Source of the DNA: Bacterioplanes sp.
Lineage (GTDB): Bacteria; Pseudomonadota; Gammaproteobacteria; Pseudomonadales; Oceanobacteraceae
DNA length: 64,000 nucleotides
Reading direction: 5' to 3'
NCBI GenBank assembly: GCA_014859445.1
Contig: JACUUC010000012.1
Span: forward strand, 21,553 to 85,552
Under the pieces are notes generated by a model. It was not told the origin of the DNA. It saw only the letters and a program-made list of their open reading frames with translations, and did no database searches. Shown one piece after another: positions 51,722 through 61,728 of the stretch. How positions within the stretch are numbered: the first letter of the stretch is position 1; each line of letters starts with the position of its first letter. Position numbers and translations under genes: made by a program.

Positions 51722-52565
51722 AGCGCCCATATTGGCATTGGTTGCCGATGCATCGGTGGATTTGAGTCCGGTAACCCGTCGCTTATGGGCGGAAAAAATT
51801 CCTCATCGAGTGCTGGTGGAGCAAGGTCAGCAGTATTTGTATCTGGCCAGCGATGAGCATCTGCCATTGGTGCAAACATGGTTGCAGCAATGGCAGGATC
51901 ATCAAACTCTTCCTGAGCCAGAAGTCAGCCCGTCCTCTTCTGCGCTCTGGTTTTGGTCGGCATTGGCGACACCGCTTACCAGCGCTTTGCTGTTGGTTTG
52001 GTTGGGCAGTTTTTTGTGGATGTCGATCAGTAACGATTGGCAGCAATGGTTAACACAGCATGAATCGGCTTGGCCACATTTGCGCCATGATATCGCCTGG
52101 TATTGGCACATGGGCGTCTGGTCACTTTGGCGACCAACGTTGCTGCATTTTGGCGCATTGCATCTCTTGATGAATGCGTTTTGGTGGTGGATTTTGGCCC
52201 GACCTATTGAGCAAATGGATGGGGCTAAGACGTTACTCGTTTTAGTATTCGCCTGTGGCTTGTTCGGTAACCTTGTGCAGTGGTGGTATGCCGGTCCATT
52301 ATTTGGTGGCGCATCGGGTGTGACGCTGGGTTTATTAGGTTGGATTGCGGTGCGACAGTATCGTCGTATTCAATCGTATCAGTTGCCGTCGTTATTGTTG
52401 CCGTTGATGGTTGGGTGGTTGTTACTCACCTTGCTGATTGATCATGCGTTACCCGGTTGGTCTGGAAGTGCCCATGGTGCCCATATTGGCGGTTTGTTGT
52501 GCGGCATTGGTTTGGCTTGGTTGTGGCCTCGAAAGCAACCATCGAATACATTCCCTAATTCTTAA
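51711..52565 (+). CDS. Rhomboid-family intramembrane protease
   Basis: A 284-residue membrane protein from GTG 51711, which overlaps the previous gene. The first 80 residues are a soluble domain, followed by six membrane segments. The catalytic Ser is in FGGASGVTLGLL (about residue 203) and the catalytic His in AHGAHIGGLL (about 256); the HLLMNAFWWW segment supplies the conserved His/Asn of the oxyanion side. It cleaves within membranes; substrate unknown. The order nadK-phosphoesterase-rhomboid is typical of Pseudomonas-type genomes. Confidence 0.92.
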   Translation: MNVEAPILALVADASVDLSPVTRRLWAEKIPHRVLVEQGQQYLYLASDEHLPLVQTWLQQWQDHQTLPEPEVSPSSSALWFWSALATPLTSALLLVWLGSFLWMSISNDWQQWLTQHESAWPHLRHDIAWYWHMGVWSLWRPTLLHFGALHLLMNAFWWWILARPIEQMDGAKTLLVLVFACGLFGNLVQWWYAGPLFGGASGVTLGLLGWIAVRQYRRIQSYQLPSLLLPLMVGWLLLTLLIDHALPGWSGSAHGAHIGGLLCGIGLAWLWPRKQPSNTFPNS

Positions 52566-52581
52566 GGTGAGGTCTTGTCAT

Positions 52582-52830
52582 ATGACGCTAGAGCAATTAA
52601 TTCAGGCATTAACACCGGATGTGTATGAGAATTTGAAACGTGCCGTTGAATTGGGTCGTTGGGCGGATGGTCGTCCATTGCTGGAAGGGCAGAGAGAGCT
52701 GTGTATCGAAGCAATCATCCACTACGAAACGCTGCACGATGTGCCGGCTGAACAGCGGGTTGGTTATATGGAAGGGGGCTGTAAATCGGCAGAGAAAGAC
52801 GATGATGTACAAACGTTGACCCTTCACTGA
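52582..52830 (+). CDS. DUF1315 (YeaC-like) protein
   Basis: An 82-residue soluble protein of the DUF1315/YeaC family: LIQALTPDVYENLKRAVELGRWADGRPLLEGQRELCIEAIIHYE is the conserved core. I start it at ATG 52582; the open frame continues further up inside the rhomboid gene and would read its sequence. The next gene starts in its stop (TGATG). Function unknown, sometimes linked to PA2G4-like small proteins without evidence. Confidence 0.9.
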   Translation: MTLEQLIQALTPDVYENLKRAVELGRWADGRPLLEGQRELCIEAIIHYETLHDVPAEQRVGYMEGGCKSAEKDDDVQTLTLH

Positions 52831-53663
52831 TGACTGAGATCCGTGGGCGCCTGTCAAAAATGCAGGCCAGTGTTGATGCCAATGGCGTTGTTCAATACCA
52901 ATGGGTTGTGAATGAGCAACCGGTCTTGGCGATGAATGAGCTCATTGGTCAGCGTATACAATTGCAATATCACGGCTCCATCATTTGCCAGCATTGTCAC
53001 AGCAATACCAAAAGCAGCTTTGCTCAGGGCTATTGTTATCGGTGTTTTCAGCGTTTGGCGCAATGCGATCGGTGTATGATGAGCCCAGAGTTATGCCATT
53101 TTCATCAAGGTACCTGTCGTGAGCCGGAATGGGCCGAGCGTGTGTGTTTTAACGATCACATCGTTTATTTGGCCAACTCATCGAGCGTCAAGGTCGGCAT
53201 TACGCGGGCGACACAAATGCCGGTTCGTTGGCTCGATCAAGGGGCGTCACAAGCGCTGCCGATCTTTCGGGTAAAGGAACGCCGCTTATCCGGTTTGTTG
53301 GAAGCCATTCTACGCACCCAAGTGGCGGATAAAACCAACTGGCGAACCTTATTGAAACACGATGCGCCTGAAATCGATTTGGTGGCCGTGCAGCAGCGCT
53401 TATGGGATGATTTGGCACAGCCATTGAATGCGTGTATTGAACAACAATCCGTCGGAGCCATTACCGCGCTGTCGGATTGTCCGGTTCAACAGTTTATTTA
53501 TCCCGTTCAGCAGTACCCGGTCAAAATAAGCAGTCTTAACTTGGATAAGACTGCCGAGGTGAGTGGTCGCTTGATGGGTATCAAGGGACAATATTTGATA
53601 TTCGATGTGGGTGTGATCAATGTGCGCAAGTTCAGCAGTTATCAGGTAACTCTGCATTTTTGA
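52830..53663 (+). CDS. DUF2797 protein, zinc-ribbon plus possible GIY-YIG-like fold
   Basis: A 277-residue protein of the DUF2797 family. Residues about 50-95 hold a zinc-binding Cys/His cluster (ICQHCHSN, YCYRCFQRL, CDRCMMSPELCHFHQGTC). Then VYLANSSSVKVGITRATQMPVRWLDQGA and LSGLLEAILRTQV recall the GIY-YIG core (strand, Gly-Ile-Thr-Arg, His/Arg, and the catalytic Glu helix). The fold resemblance is by eye. It lies between DUF1315 (overlapping) and pepN. Confidence 0.85.
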   Translation: MTEIRGRLSKMQASVDANGVVQYQWVVNEQPVLAMNELIGQRIQLQYHGSIICQHCHSNTKSSFAQGYCYRCFQRLAQCDRCMMSPELCHFHQGTCREPEWAERVCFNDHIVYLANSSSVKVGITRATQMPVRWLDQGASQALPIFRVKERRLSGLLEAILRTQVADKTNWRTLLKHDAPEIDLVAVQQRLWDDLAQPLNACIEQQSVGAITALSDCPVQQFIYPVQQYPVKISSLNLDKTAEVSGRLMGIKGQYLIFDVGVINVRKFSSYQVTLHF

Positions 53664-53687
53664 TGAGACGACTTTACGAGGTTTTTT

Positions 53688-56312
53688 ATGCATGATGCTC
53701 AACCGCAAGCGATCTTGTTGGCCGATTATCGCGAGCCCACGTATTGGATTGATACCACGGAGCTGACGTTTACCATCCACGATGAGTACACAGACGTATT
53801 GTCTCGCTTACACGTGCGAGCAAATGATCGGCAAGCATCTCATGGTCAATTGAGTTTGCATGGGCAGATGTTAGAGCTGTTGTCGGTGCTGGTTGATGGC
53901 AAGCCGTTAACGCCAAACGACTATGTGGTTGATGATGAATGTTTGCATTTATCGGGAGTTCCCGATAACGCGCTTCTGGAGATTGTGACGCGCATCTATC
54001 CGGCACAAAATACCGCCTTAGAGGGCCTATATCGTTCGGGTGGTATGTATTGCACACAGTGTGAGGCGGAAGGCTTTCGTCGAATCACGTATTACCTTGA
54101 TCGTCCTGATGTGATGTCGGTCTTTACCACTCATATCATCGCCGACGGACAGCGCTTCCCGACCATGCTATCCAATGGTAACTGTGTCGCTGATGAATCC
54201 ATCAATGGCATGCGCCGTGTGAGTTGGCATGATCCTCACAAGAAACCGTCCTATTTGTTTGCGCTGGTGGTCGGTGATTTGGTGATGCAACAAGATCATT
54301 TCGTCACAGCCAGTGGACGAACCGTCGCGTTACAAATTTTTGTTGAACCGCAAAATGCCGATAAAACGGACTACGCCTTAGATGCATTAAAGCGTTCGAT
54401 GCGATGGGACGAAGAGGTCTATGGTCGTGAGTACGATTTGGACGTATTCATGATCGTCGCCGTGGATGATTTCAACATGGGGGCGATGGAAAACAAAGGG
54501 TTGAATATTTTCAATTCTTCCTGTGTGTTAGCCAATCCGACAACGGCGACGGATAGTGCGTATCAACGCATTGAAGCCATTGTTGCACACGAGTATTTTC
54601 ACAATTGGTCGGGCAACCGTGTGACCTGTCGTGATTGGTTTCAGTTGAGCTTAAAAGAAGGTTTTACGGTATTTCGTGATGCCTGTTTTTCTGCTGATAT
54701 GAATTCGGCCACCGTTAAGCGTATCGAAGATGCACGTTTGATGCGTACCGTGCAGTTTGCCGAAGATGCTGGCCCAATGGCGCATCCTGTGCAGCCGGAT
54801 TCGTTCATTGAAATTGCCAACTTTTATACCGTTACCATTTATGAAAAGGGCGCGGAAATCGTTGGTATGCTGCATAAAATTTTGGGTGCGCAAGGCTTTC
54901 GTAAAGGGTCCGATGTGTATTTTGCGCGTCACGATGGTCAAGCCGTCACGATTGATGATTTTCTGGTGGCGATGGCTGACGCCAATCAGTGCGATTTGTC
55001 CTTGTTTCGACGCTGGTACAAGCAGGCGGGTACGCCTCAGGTGACCGTAACCACGCATTACGATGCAACGCAGCAACAACTGCAGTTAACGTTGCGTCAA
55101 TCATGTCCTGCAACGCCAGTGCCACAAGAAAAATTACCTGTGTGGATCCCGGTGCAATTGGGATTGCTGGATCGCCACGGTAACGACATTGCTATCGACG
55201 TCAGCCCAGCCTCGGCGTGGAATGATGAAAGTCAGGTGCTGCATTTTCAGCAGGCTGAACAAACGTTTGTGTTTTCTGGTGTTCGCGAGCGTCCTACACT
55301 GTCATTGTTCCGTGATTTCTCGGCACCCGTTAAGGTGCACTTTGAGCAAAGTGCGGAGGAGCTGTTGTTTTTATGGCAGCATGATAGCGACGGATTTAAT
55401 CGTTGGGATGCAGGCCAGCGTTTAATGCTGCAATGGATTGAGAATGCTCAGCACTCCTCCTTTCAGTTGTCAGAAGAGGCCATACAGGCGTTGCGTGCTA
55501 TCGCGAACGATATCGAGTCGGATCCAGCGCTGATTACCTATTTATTGACTTTGCCGTCAGAAGCTTATGTGGCTGAGTTTTCCGAAGTGGTTGATCCCCA
55601 TGCCATTCATCAAGCTCGAATGACGGTCAAATACGCGGTGGCGCGTGCTTTGGTCGCGGAAATGAAGACACGATATCATGCTCTGCAATGTCATGATGCG
55701 TACGCACCTGAACCACGACAAATGGCGCGCCGAGCGTTAAAAAATCTTGCCTTACACTATTGGTTGCTCGCAGACCCGCTGGCATTACCAACGGTTCAGG
55801 CTCAGTTGCAGCAAGCGGATAATATGACCGATAAGATGGCGGCGTTGGCCATTGTCTTGGAGTCGAATGACACATCCGCCATCGAGCAAAATTTGGCGGC
55901 ATTTTATCATCAATGGCAACATGATCCGTTGGTTGTGAATCCATGGTTGGCGTTGCAGGCCAGTTCCGCTACATTAGCGACGGTTGAGTACATTGAAAAA
56001 TTACTGCACCATGAAGCCTTTGATTGGCGCAATCCAAATAAAGTACGTTCTGTATTGGGCGCGTTCAGTCAGCAGGCATTGGTGCATTTCCATGCCCAAG
56101 ATGGATCGGGTTATCGTTTATTAGCCGACGCTGTCATTCGGTTGAATGCCAGCAATCCGCAAATAGCGGCTCGATTATTATCGCCATTGACGAAATATCG
56201 ACGATTGATTCCGTCTTTGGCCAGTAACATGAAACGCGAACTTGAACGAATCATGCAGACCCCCGCACTGTCGAAAGATGTGTACGAAGTGGTGAGTAAA
56301 AGTTTGGTTTGA
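53688..56312 (+). CDS. pepN: Aminopeptidase N
   Basis: An 874-residue M1 family metallo-aminopeptidase that removes N-terminal residues from peptides in the cytoplasm. Seen: FNMGAMENKGLNIF (GAMEN, about residue 264), the zinc motif HEYFHNWSGNRVTCRDWFQLSLKEGFTVFRD (His, Glu and His, with the third ligand Glu near residue 323), and the C-terminal helical domain. Length matches the family. A GAGG precedes the ATG. Last of the conserved nadK-pepN run. Confidence 0.97.
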   Translation: MHDAQPQAILLADYREPTYWIDTTELTFTIHDEYTDVLSRLHVRANDRQASHGQLSLHGQMLELLSVLVDGKPLTPNDYVVDDECLHLSGVPDNALLEIVTRIYPAQNTALEGLYRSGGMYCTQCEAEGFRRITYYLDRPDVMSVFTTHIIADGQRFPTMLSNGNCVADESINGMRRVSWHDPHKKPSYLFALVVGDLVMQQDHFVTASGRTVALQIFVEPQNADKTDYALDALKRSMRWDEEVYGREYDLDVFMIVAVDDFNMGAMENKGLNIFNSSCVLANPTTATDSAYQRIEAIVAHEYFHNWSGNRVTCRDWFQLSLKEGFTVFRDACFSADMNSATVKRIEDARLMRTVQFAEDAGPMAHPVQPDSFIEIANFYTVTIYEKGAEIVGMLHKILGAQGFRKGSDVYFARHDGQAVTIDDFLVAMADANQCDLSLFRRWYKQAGTPQVTVTTHYDATQQQLQLTLRQSCPATPVPQEKLPVWIPVQLGLLDRHGNDIAIDVSPASAWNDESQVLHFQQAEQTFVFSGVRERPTLSLFRDFSAPVKVHFEQSAEELLFLWQHDSDGFNRWDAGQRLMLQWIENAQHSSFQLSEEAIQALRAIANDIESDPALITYLLTLPSEAYVAEFSEVVDPHAIHQARMTVKYAVARALVAEMKTRYHALQCHDAYAPEPRQMARRALKNLALHYWLLADPLALPTVQAQLQQADNMTDKMAALAIVLESNDTSAIEQNLAAFYHQWQHDPLVVNPWLALQASSATLATVEYIEKLLHHEAFDWRNPNKVRSVLGAFSQQALVHFHAQDGSGYRLLADAVIRLNASNPQIAARLLSPLTKYRRLIPSLASNMKRELERIMQTPALSKDVYEVVSKSLV

Positions 56313-56385
56313 GCCAATAGGCAGGTGTGTTTATGCTTGCAGAAAAACAATAAAACCGCAAAAGCGGTGCAGTTGAGGTCGACAC

Positions 56386-57753
56386 ATGAAGAAGAATAAT
56401 TGGGTAGCGATGGGCGCACTGGCTCTATCGCTGTTGGCATCATCATCGTTTGCTGCTGTTTCTGTGACGGAAGCCGAACGGTTGAAAAATGATCTCACCC
56501 CACTGGGAGCCGAGCGGGCAGGTAACGGCAGCGATATTCCACCTTGGCGCGGCGGTTTGAGCTTGCCTCCGGTCGGTTACAGCACCCCAAATCAGCATCA
56601 TCTTGATCCTTATGCGGATGATAAGCCGCTATTTGTGATCACGGCGGCCAATATGGCGGAGCATGAAGCTTTCCTCAGCGAGGGGCAAAAAGCGTTATTC
56701 AAAACCTATCCCGACACGTTTCGTATGCCGATTTATCCATCGCGTCGAACGGCGGCTGCCCCAGAATGGGTGTATGAAAATACCTATCGCAATGCACTTC
56801 GCGCGGAATTAAGCGGTGGCGGTAACGGATTGCAGTACGCGTTTGGTGGTATTCCATTCCCCATTGCAAAAACCGGTTTAGAGGCTATTTGGAATCACAT
56901 TACGCGCTGGCGTGGTGTTTACCTAACCCGTCGTGCCTCCGAAATTGCGGTGCAAACCAACGGTGATTTTTCTCTGGTCACGGTACAGCAAGAGGTGGAG
57001 TTTAATTATTATCGGCAGGACAAAGGGATTTCAGGACTAAACAACGTTTTGTTCTATTATCAATCATTTACCCGTGCGCCCGCCCGTTTGGCTGGTGGTG
57101 CGGTATTGGTGCACGAAACCTTGGATCAGGTTGCAGAGGCTCGTCAAGCGTGGGGTTACAATGCTGGACAGCGTCGTGTGCGTCGTGCGCCTAACTTGGC
57201 TTATGACACACCGATCGCGGCCGCCGACGGCTTACGCTATGCCGATGACACGGATATGTACAACGGTGCACCAGATCGTTACGAATGGAAATTGATTGGC
57301 AAGCGTGAAATGTACATCCCTTATAATAACTACCGTTTGAGCAGTAATGAGGTTAAGTACAGTGACTTAATCCAGCCAGGTCATATTAATCCAGAGTATG
57401 CACGGTATGAAAAACACCGCGTTTGGGTGGTCGAAGCGACATTGAAACCCGATGTGCGACATGTTTACCATCGTCGTACATTTTATCTTGATGAAGATAC
57501 ATGGGGCATTGCTGTGGCGGATCAGTACGACGCCCAAGGTGATTTATGGCGTGTCAGCATGGCGTACTTAAAAACCTATTATGAGTTGCCAGTTACTTGG
57601 ACGACCATCGACGTGTATCACGATTTAAAAGCCAAGCGCTATCACGTTCAAGGGTTGGATAATGAAGAGCGAACCACTGTGGATTTCAGTCAAGATCCTC
57701 CTGGTGAGCGGTATTTTACGCCGTCAGAATTGCGTCGACGAGGCACTCGGTAA
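56386..57753 (+). CDS. DUF1329 outer-membrane-associated protein
   Basis: A 455-residue exported protein with signal peptide MGALALSLLASSSFA (start ATG 56386). The mature protein begins AVSVTEAERLKNDLTPLGAERAGNGSDIPPWRGGL, which is the hallmark of DUF1329 proteins, and the lipoprotein-sorting-like core ends with DQYDAQGDLWRVSMAY and TTIDVYHDLKAKRYHVQGLD. The family is often encoded with DUF1302, YCF48-like and MMPL proteins and may carry hydrophobic compounds to the outer membrane. Here the DUF1302 partner is not adjacent. Confidence 0.9.
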   Translation: MKKNNWVAMGALALSLLASSSFAAVSVTEAERLKNDLTPLGAERAGNGSDIPPWRGGLSLPPVGYSTPNQHHLDPYADDKPLFVITAANMAEHEAFLSEGQKALFKTYPDTFRMPIYPSRRTAAAPEWVYENTYRNALRAELSGGGNGLQYAFGGIPFPIAKTGLEAIWNHITRWRGVYLTRRASEIAVQTNGDFSLVTVQQEVEFNYYRQDKGISGLNNVLFYYQSFTRAPARLAGGAVLVHETLDQVAEARQAWGYNAGQRRVRRAPNLAYDTPIAAADGLRYADDTDMYNGAPDRYEWKLIGKREMYIPYNNYRLSSNEVKYSDLIQPGHINPEYARYEKHRVWVVEATLKPDVRHVYHRRTFYLDEDTWGIAVADQYDAQGDLWRVSMAYLKTYYELPVTWTTIDVYHDLKAKRYHVQGLDNEERTTVDFSQDPPGERYFTPSELRRRGTR

Positions 57754-57773
57754 TACTTTGGTATGATGCATCA

Positions 57774-57803
57774 AGCGAAAGAGTCTAGGCTCTTTCGCTT
57801 TTT
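57774..57803 (+). terminator. Rho-independent terminator after DUF1329
   Basis: A perfect 10-bp stem (AGCGAAAGAG and its complement), 6-base loop and five T lie 21 bp past the DUF1329 stop. Confidence 0.9.
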
Positions 57804-57847
57804 GGCGTAAAAAGTGGTGTAAATGTTGTGCTTTGGGCTGAAAAGTC

Positions 57848-57903
57848 TTACACACTGTAACAACTAGGCGTTAGTCAATGTTAATACGGTCAGCTAGACT
57901 AGC
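57848..57903. promoter_or_regulatory. Two palindromes upstream of the YCF48-like gene
   Basis: TTACA-CAC-TGTAA at 57848-57860 and GCTAGACTAGC at 57893-57903 lie in the 185-bp gap before 57939. The second sits in the place of a promoter spacer, with GATAAT at 57912-57917 as a likely -10. The AraC-family regulator at 62566 is one candidate to bind here; the link is guesswork. Confidence 0.3.
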
Positions 57904-57938
57904 GCCTTTCCGATAATAGTATAAAAACGGAGCTTCTT

Positions 57939-59150
57939 ATGTTTTCTGATTTGGTTCAGCGGAGTGTGGACCGTCCATTGAGCATGCTCAGGGCGTGTAT
58001 GTCAGGTGTCATCTTGGCCGCGATGCTGGTGTCTGGTTCGGTGTGGGCTGGTTGGCAAGATCCTTTGCAGTCACCCGCGATGCCTACTGAGCGCGCGCAC
58101 AGAAATTTATTACTTGACGTTGTTCGTGCTGACAATCGATTGGTTGCCGTGGGGACGCATGGGCATATTATTGTTTCTGACGATCATGGGTTGTCATGGC
58201 AGCAAGCACGCGTTCCGGTGACGGCTACGCTAACAGCCGTGCATTTTCCATCCGGTCAATATGGCTGGGCCGTCGGTCATGATGGGGTCATTTTGCACTC
58301 CAATGATGGTGGCCTTAATTGGACTAAGCAGTTTGACGGTTATGTGGCGAACGATGCCATTGTGGCGGCCGCACAAAAACGACTGCAATTGGCTGAAGCT
58401 CGCCTAGAGCAGGCCCGACTGGATGACGATCCGTTGGCCATCGAAGACGCAGAAATGCGTCTGGAAAATGCCATCTTTGGTTTAGATGATGCGCAGTATG
58501 ATGCGTCGACCGGTTCGACCAAGCCGTTTCTTGATGTGTGGTTTTACGATGCGCGTCGAGGCTTTGCGCTGGGTGCTTACGGTATGATTTTCCATACGCA
58601 AGACGGTGGTCAGACGTGGGAAGATGCGTCAGCTCGCTTACCCAACCCAGATCGGTTGCACCTGAATGCGATTACGGTGGTGGGTGCTCAATCTTTGGTG
58701 ATTGTCGGTGAAATGGGTTTGTTTGTTCGTTCTGATGATTTGGGCGAAAACTGGCATCAACAAATGTCGCCTTACGATGGTTCGTTATTTGGTTTGGTGA
58801 GCCATGATGATCATCAATTGTTGTTTGGCTTGCGTGGACACGTTTTCCGTTCGGATGATGGTGGCATTCAGTGGCAAGAGTTGCAAACAGGCAGTGAGCA
58901 ATCCTTATTCGGCGGCTTTGTTGGTCGAAAAAATACCTTGCTTGTCGGCAATGGCGGATCGGTGGTCTTTTTTGATGCTGAGTTAGGTAAGCCTCGTTCT
59001 TTAATTTTGGAAGGGCGCCAGCCTTATGCGGCGGTTGTCGAAGCGCGTAATGGCGATTATGTGTTGGTAGGTGAAGCCGGTGTGAAACGGTTGAATGCAC
59101 AAGGTGATTTACTCGATCAACACATCAGTATGGCTGCAGGAGATTTTTAA
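57939..59150 (+). CDS. YCF48-like beta-propeller protein
   Basis: A 403-residue exported protein with a signal peptide ending about residue 38 (LVSGSVWAG). The body is a series of short repeats of the YCF48/BNR type, each with a signature Ser/Asp-x-Asp-x-Gly-x-x-Trp: SDDHGLSWQQ, SNDGGLNWTK, QDGGQTWED, SDDLGENWHQ, SDDGGIQWQE. A coiled insertion at about 130-170 interrupts the propeller. YCF48-like proteins of this operon type accompany MMPL exporters in proteobacteria. It sits 2 bp before the transporter gene. Confidence 0.92.
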   Translation: MFSDLVQRSVDRPLSMLRACMSGVILAAMLVSGSVWAGWQDPLQSPAMPTERAHRNLLLDVVRADNRLVAVGTHGHIIVSDDHGLSWQQARVPVTATLTAVHFPSGQYGWAVGHDGVILHSNDGGLNWTKQFDGYVANDAIVAAAQKRLQLAEARLEQARLDDDPLAIEDAEMRLENAIFGLDDAQYDASTGSTKPFLDVWFYDARRGFALGAYGMIFHTQDGGQTWEDASARLPNPDRLHLNAITVVGAQSLVIVGEMGLFVRSDDLGENWHQQMSPYDGSLFGLVSHDDHQLLFGLRGHVFRSDDGGIQWQELQTGSEQSLFGGFVGRKNTLLVGNGGSVVFFDAELGKPRSLILEGRQPYAAVVEARNGDYVLVGEAGVKRLNAQGDLLDQHISMAAGDF

Positions 59151-59152
59151 TC

Positions 59153-61660
59153 ATGCCACATAGAAAACACAATTTTAGCAGCGAGCCTGAGCATTACATT
59201 CTGTCGCCAGCAGCTGAACCAATGTTAGAGCGCTTTTTGTTCGGCAACCGTTTCGCTGTGCTGGCTGTTTTGGCGGTACTGACGGTATTTTTTGCCTTTG
59301 GCTTAACCAAGATTCGTTTGGATTCCAGTATTGAAAAATACATTCCTTTGAATCATCCATTTATTCAAAATTACTTGGTTCATCAAGATGATTTGAACAG
59401 TGGTGTTGCCAACGTCAAAATTGCGGTTGAGCCCTTAAGTGGTGATATTTTCACGCAAGAATACATGGAAACGTTAAGTAAAATTAACGACGATGTGTTT
59501 TTTATCAATGGTGTTGATCGTTCCGGGCTGATGTCGTTGTGGACGCCCAATGTGCGCTGGACCGAAGTGACCGAAGAGGGCTTCCAGGGCGGACCTGTTA
59601 TTCCCAGTACCTACGATGGTTCTCCGACAAGCTTAGAGCAAGTTCGTCAAAACGTTTTGAAGTCTGGAACGGTCGGTCGCTTGGTGGCCAACGATTTTCG
59701 CTCATCCATTATCGATGTGCCTTTGGTGGAAATTGACCCTGAAACACGTCAACAGTTGAACTATCAGGCATTTTCGGCAGACCTTGAAGCCTTGATTCGT
59801 GATAAATACGCGCCTGTCGATGCGCAAGGTAATCCAATCGGGGATTATCGTATTTACATTACCGGTACACCGAAAAAGCTGGGTGATTTATTGGATGGAG
59901 CGGGTAAAATTGCCATCTTCTTCTTAATGGCCATGATTGCTACCGCGATTTTGTTGTATCTCTACTCACGCTGTCCTCGCGGTACCATCATTCCGATTGT
60001 GGCCTCCTTGATTGCGGTGGTTTGGCAGTTAGGTGCTTTGGCTTGGCTGGGTTATACCGTTGACTTGTATTCGGTGTTAGTGCCATTTTTGGTGTTTGCG
60101 ATTGGCATCAGTCACGGCGTACAAATCATCAATGGTATTGCCATTGAGTCAGGTAAGGGAGCGAATAAGATTCAGGCTTCGCGTCATGCTTTCCGCTCCT
60201 TGTATGTGCCTGGCATGTTGGCGTTACTGTCCGATGGTTTAGGATTTCTGACACTGCTCTTCATTGACATTGGTGTGATCCAAGAGTTAGCGATTGCCGC
60301 CTCTGTGGGTGTGGCGATGATCATTGTCACCAATTTGATTTTATTGCCATTGGTCATGTCGTATGTCGGCATCAGTCGTTCGGGTGTTGCTCATGCTGAA
60401 AAAACCGCTAAGTCTGAGCCTGTTTTATGGAAAACATTGTCGTATTTTGCCAATCGTAAGGTTGCACCGATTCCCATCGTGATCGCCATCGCAATGGCCA
60501 TTGGTGGTTATTATGTTAGCCAAGATTTACAAATTGGTGATTTAGACAAAGGGGCACCTGAGTTGCGCGCGGATTCGCGTTACAACTTGGATAACGATTT
60601 CATGGTGAACAACTACTCCACCAGTTCGGATGTGTTGGTGGTGATGGTTGAAACATCGCGTGAGCAGTGCAATTCGTATAAAGTCATGGATGCCATTGAT
60701 CGCTTTATGTGGCACATGGAAAATGTGCCTGGCGTTCAATCGACGACGTCCTTAGTGACGGTTTCCAAGCTGGTGACTAAATCAATGAATGAGGGTAATT
60801 TGAATTGGTCTGCTCTCTCTCGCAATCAAACCATTCTGAATAGCTCCATTCAGCGCGCGCCAAGTACGTTACTGAATCCAACGTGCTCTATGGCCCCAGT
60901 AATCATTTACTTGAATGATCACAAAGCGCAAACACTGACAACCGCCGTCGAGGCCGTCGAGTCGTTTAAAGCGCGTTATGATGATCATGTGGATGAAAAA
61001 TACTTCAGCTATACCTTGTCAGAGATGGAGCAAGCAATCGAAGCTGGTGAGTTATCGTCTGTGCCTGTTCGTTTCCAGTTGGCATCGGGTAACGCAGGGA
61101 TTGAAGCGGCGACCAATGATGTGATTGCTGACGCGCAAACCACCATGCTGATCTTTGTCTATTTCGTGGTATTCACGTTATGTTTCTTAACGTTCCGTTC
61201 TTTGACTGCGGTGGCTTGTATTATCTTGCCATTGGCTTTGACTTCGATTTTAAGCCAAGCATTGATGACGTATTTGGGTATCGGCGTTAAGGTCGCAACG
61301 TTGCCTGTGATCGCGTTGGGTGTGGGTATTGGTGTGGATTACGGCATCTATATTTACAACCGCATGGAAGCACTGATTATCAGTGGCAAAGAAATGCAGC
61401 AAGCATTCCTTGAGACACTGAAATCAACGGGTAAGGCGGTCAGCTTTACCGGTATCACCTTGGCGATTGGTGTTGGTACTTGGATTTTATCGCCCATCAA
61501 ATTCCAAGCGGATATGGGTATTTTGCTGACCTTTATGTTCTTGTGGAATATGTTGGGAGCGTTGGTCTTGTTGCCAGCGTTGGCGAGTTTCCTACTGCGT
61601 CCTGAACGCATGCGTGCTCGTCACAAGGCTCGCCATGGCGATTTACCGCCAGCCGGTTAA
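59153..61660 (+). CDS. MMPL/RND-type transporter
   Basis: An 835-residue transporter with 12 membrane segments in two halves, each followed by a large periplasmic domain. The membrane segments at about 30-50, 250-400 and 630-830 include GIGVDYGIYIYNRM, the RND signature Asp-containing helix (near residue 725), and FLVFAIGISHGVQIINGIA in the first half. Proteins of this class export lipids or other hydrophobic molecules (as in HpnN or MmpL). The genes for DUF1329 and YCF48-like partners directly precede it. A terminator follows. The substrate is unknown. Confidence 0.93.
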   Translation: MPHRKHNFSSEPEHYILSPAAEPMLERFLFGNRFAVLAVLAVLTVFFAFGLTKIRLDSSIEKYIPLNHPFIQNYLVHQDDLNSGVANVKIAVEPLSGDIFTQEYMETLSKINDDVFFINGVDRSGLMSLWTPNVRWTEVTEEGFQGGPVIPSTYDGSPTSLEQVRQNVLKSGTVGRLVANDFRSSIIDVPLVEIDPETRQQLNYQAFSADLEALIRDKYAPVDAQGNPIGDYRIYITGTPKKLGDLLDGAGKIAIFFLMAMIATAILLYLYSRCPRGTIIPIVASLIAVVWQLGALAWLGYTVDLYSVLVPFLVFAIGISHGVQIINGIAIESGKGANKIQASRHAFRSLYVPGMLALLSDGLGFLTLLFIDIGVIQELAIAASVGVAMIIVTNLILLPLVMSYVGISRSGVAHAEKTAKSEPVLWKTLSYFANRKVAPIPIVIAIAMAIGGYYVSQDLQIGDLDKGAPELRADSRYNLDNDFMVNNYSTSSDVLVVMVETSREQCNSYKVMDAIDRFMWHMENVPGVQSTTSLVTVSKLVTKSMNEGNLNWSALSRNQTILNSSIQRAPSTLLNPTCSMAPVIIYLNDHKAQTLTTAVEAVESFKARYDDHVDEKYFSYTLSEMEQAIEAGELSSVPVRFQLASGNAGIEAATNDVIADAQTTMLIFVYFVVFTLCFLTFRSLTAVACIILPLALTSILSQALMTYLGIGVKVATLPVIALGVGIGVDYGIYIYNRMEALIISGKEMQQAFLETLKSTGKAVSFTGITLAIGVGTWILSPIKFQADMGILLTFMFLWNMLGALVLLPALASFLLRPERMRARHKARHGDLPPAG

Positions 61661-61676
61661 GCGGGTTGTCAAATGC

Positions 61677-61706
61677 AAAACGGTAGCTTAGGCTACCGTT
61701 TTTTTT
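61677..61706 (+). terminator. Rho-independent terminator after the transporter gene
   Basis: A perfect 9-bp stem (AACGGTAGC and its complement), 4-base loop TTAG and eight T, 16 bp past the transporter stop. Confidence 0.95.
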
Positions 61707-61728
61707 CGTACTAATAGAGGGATTTACG

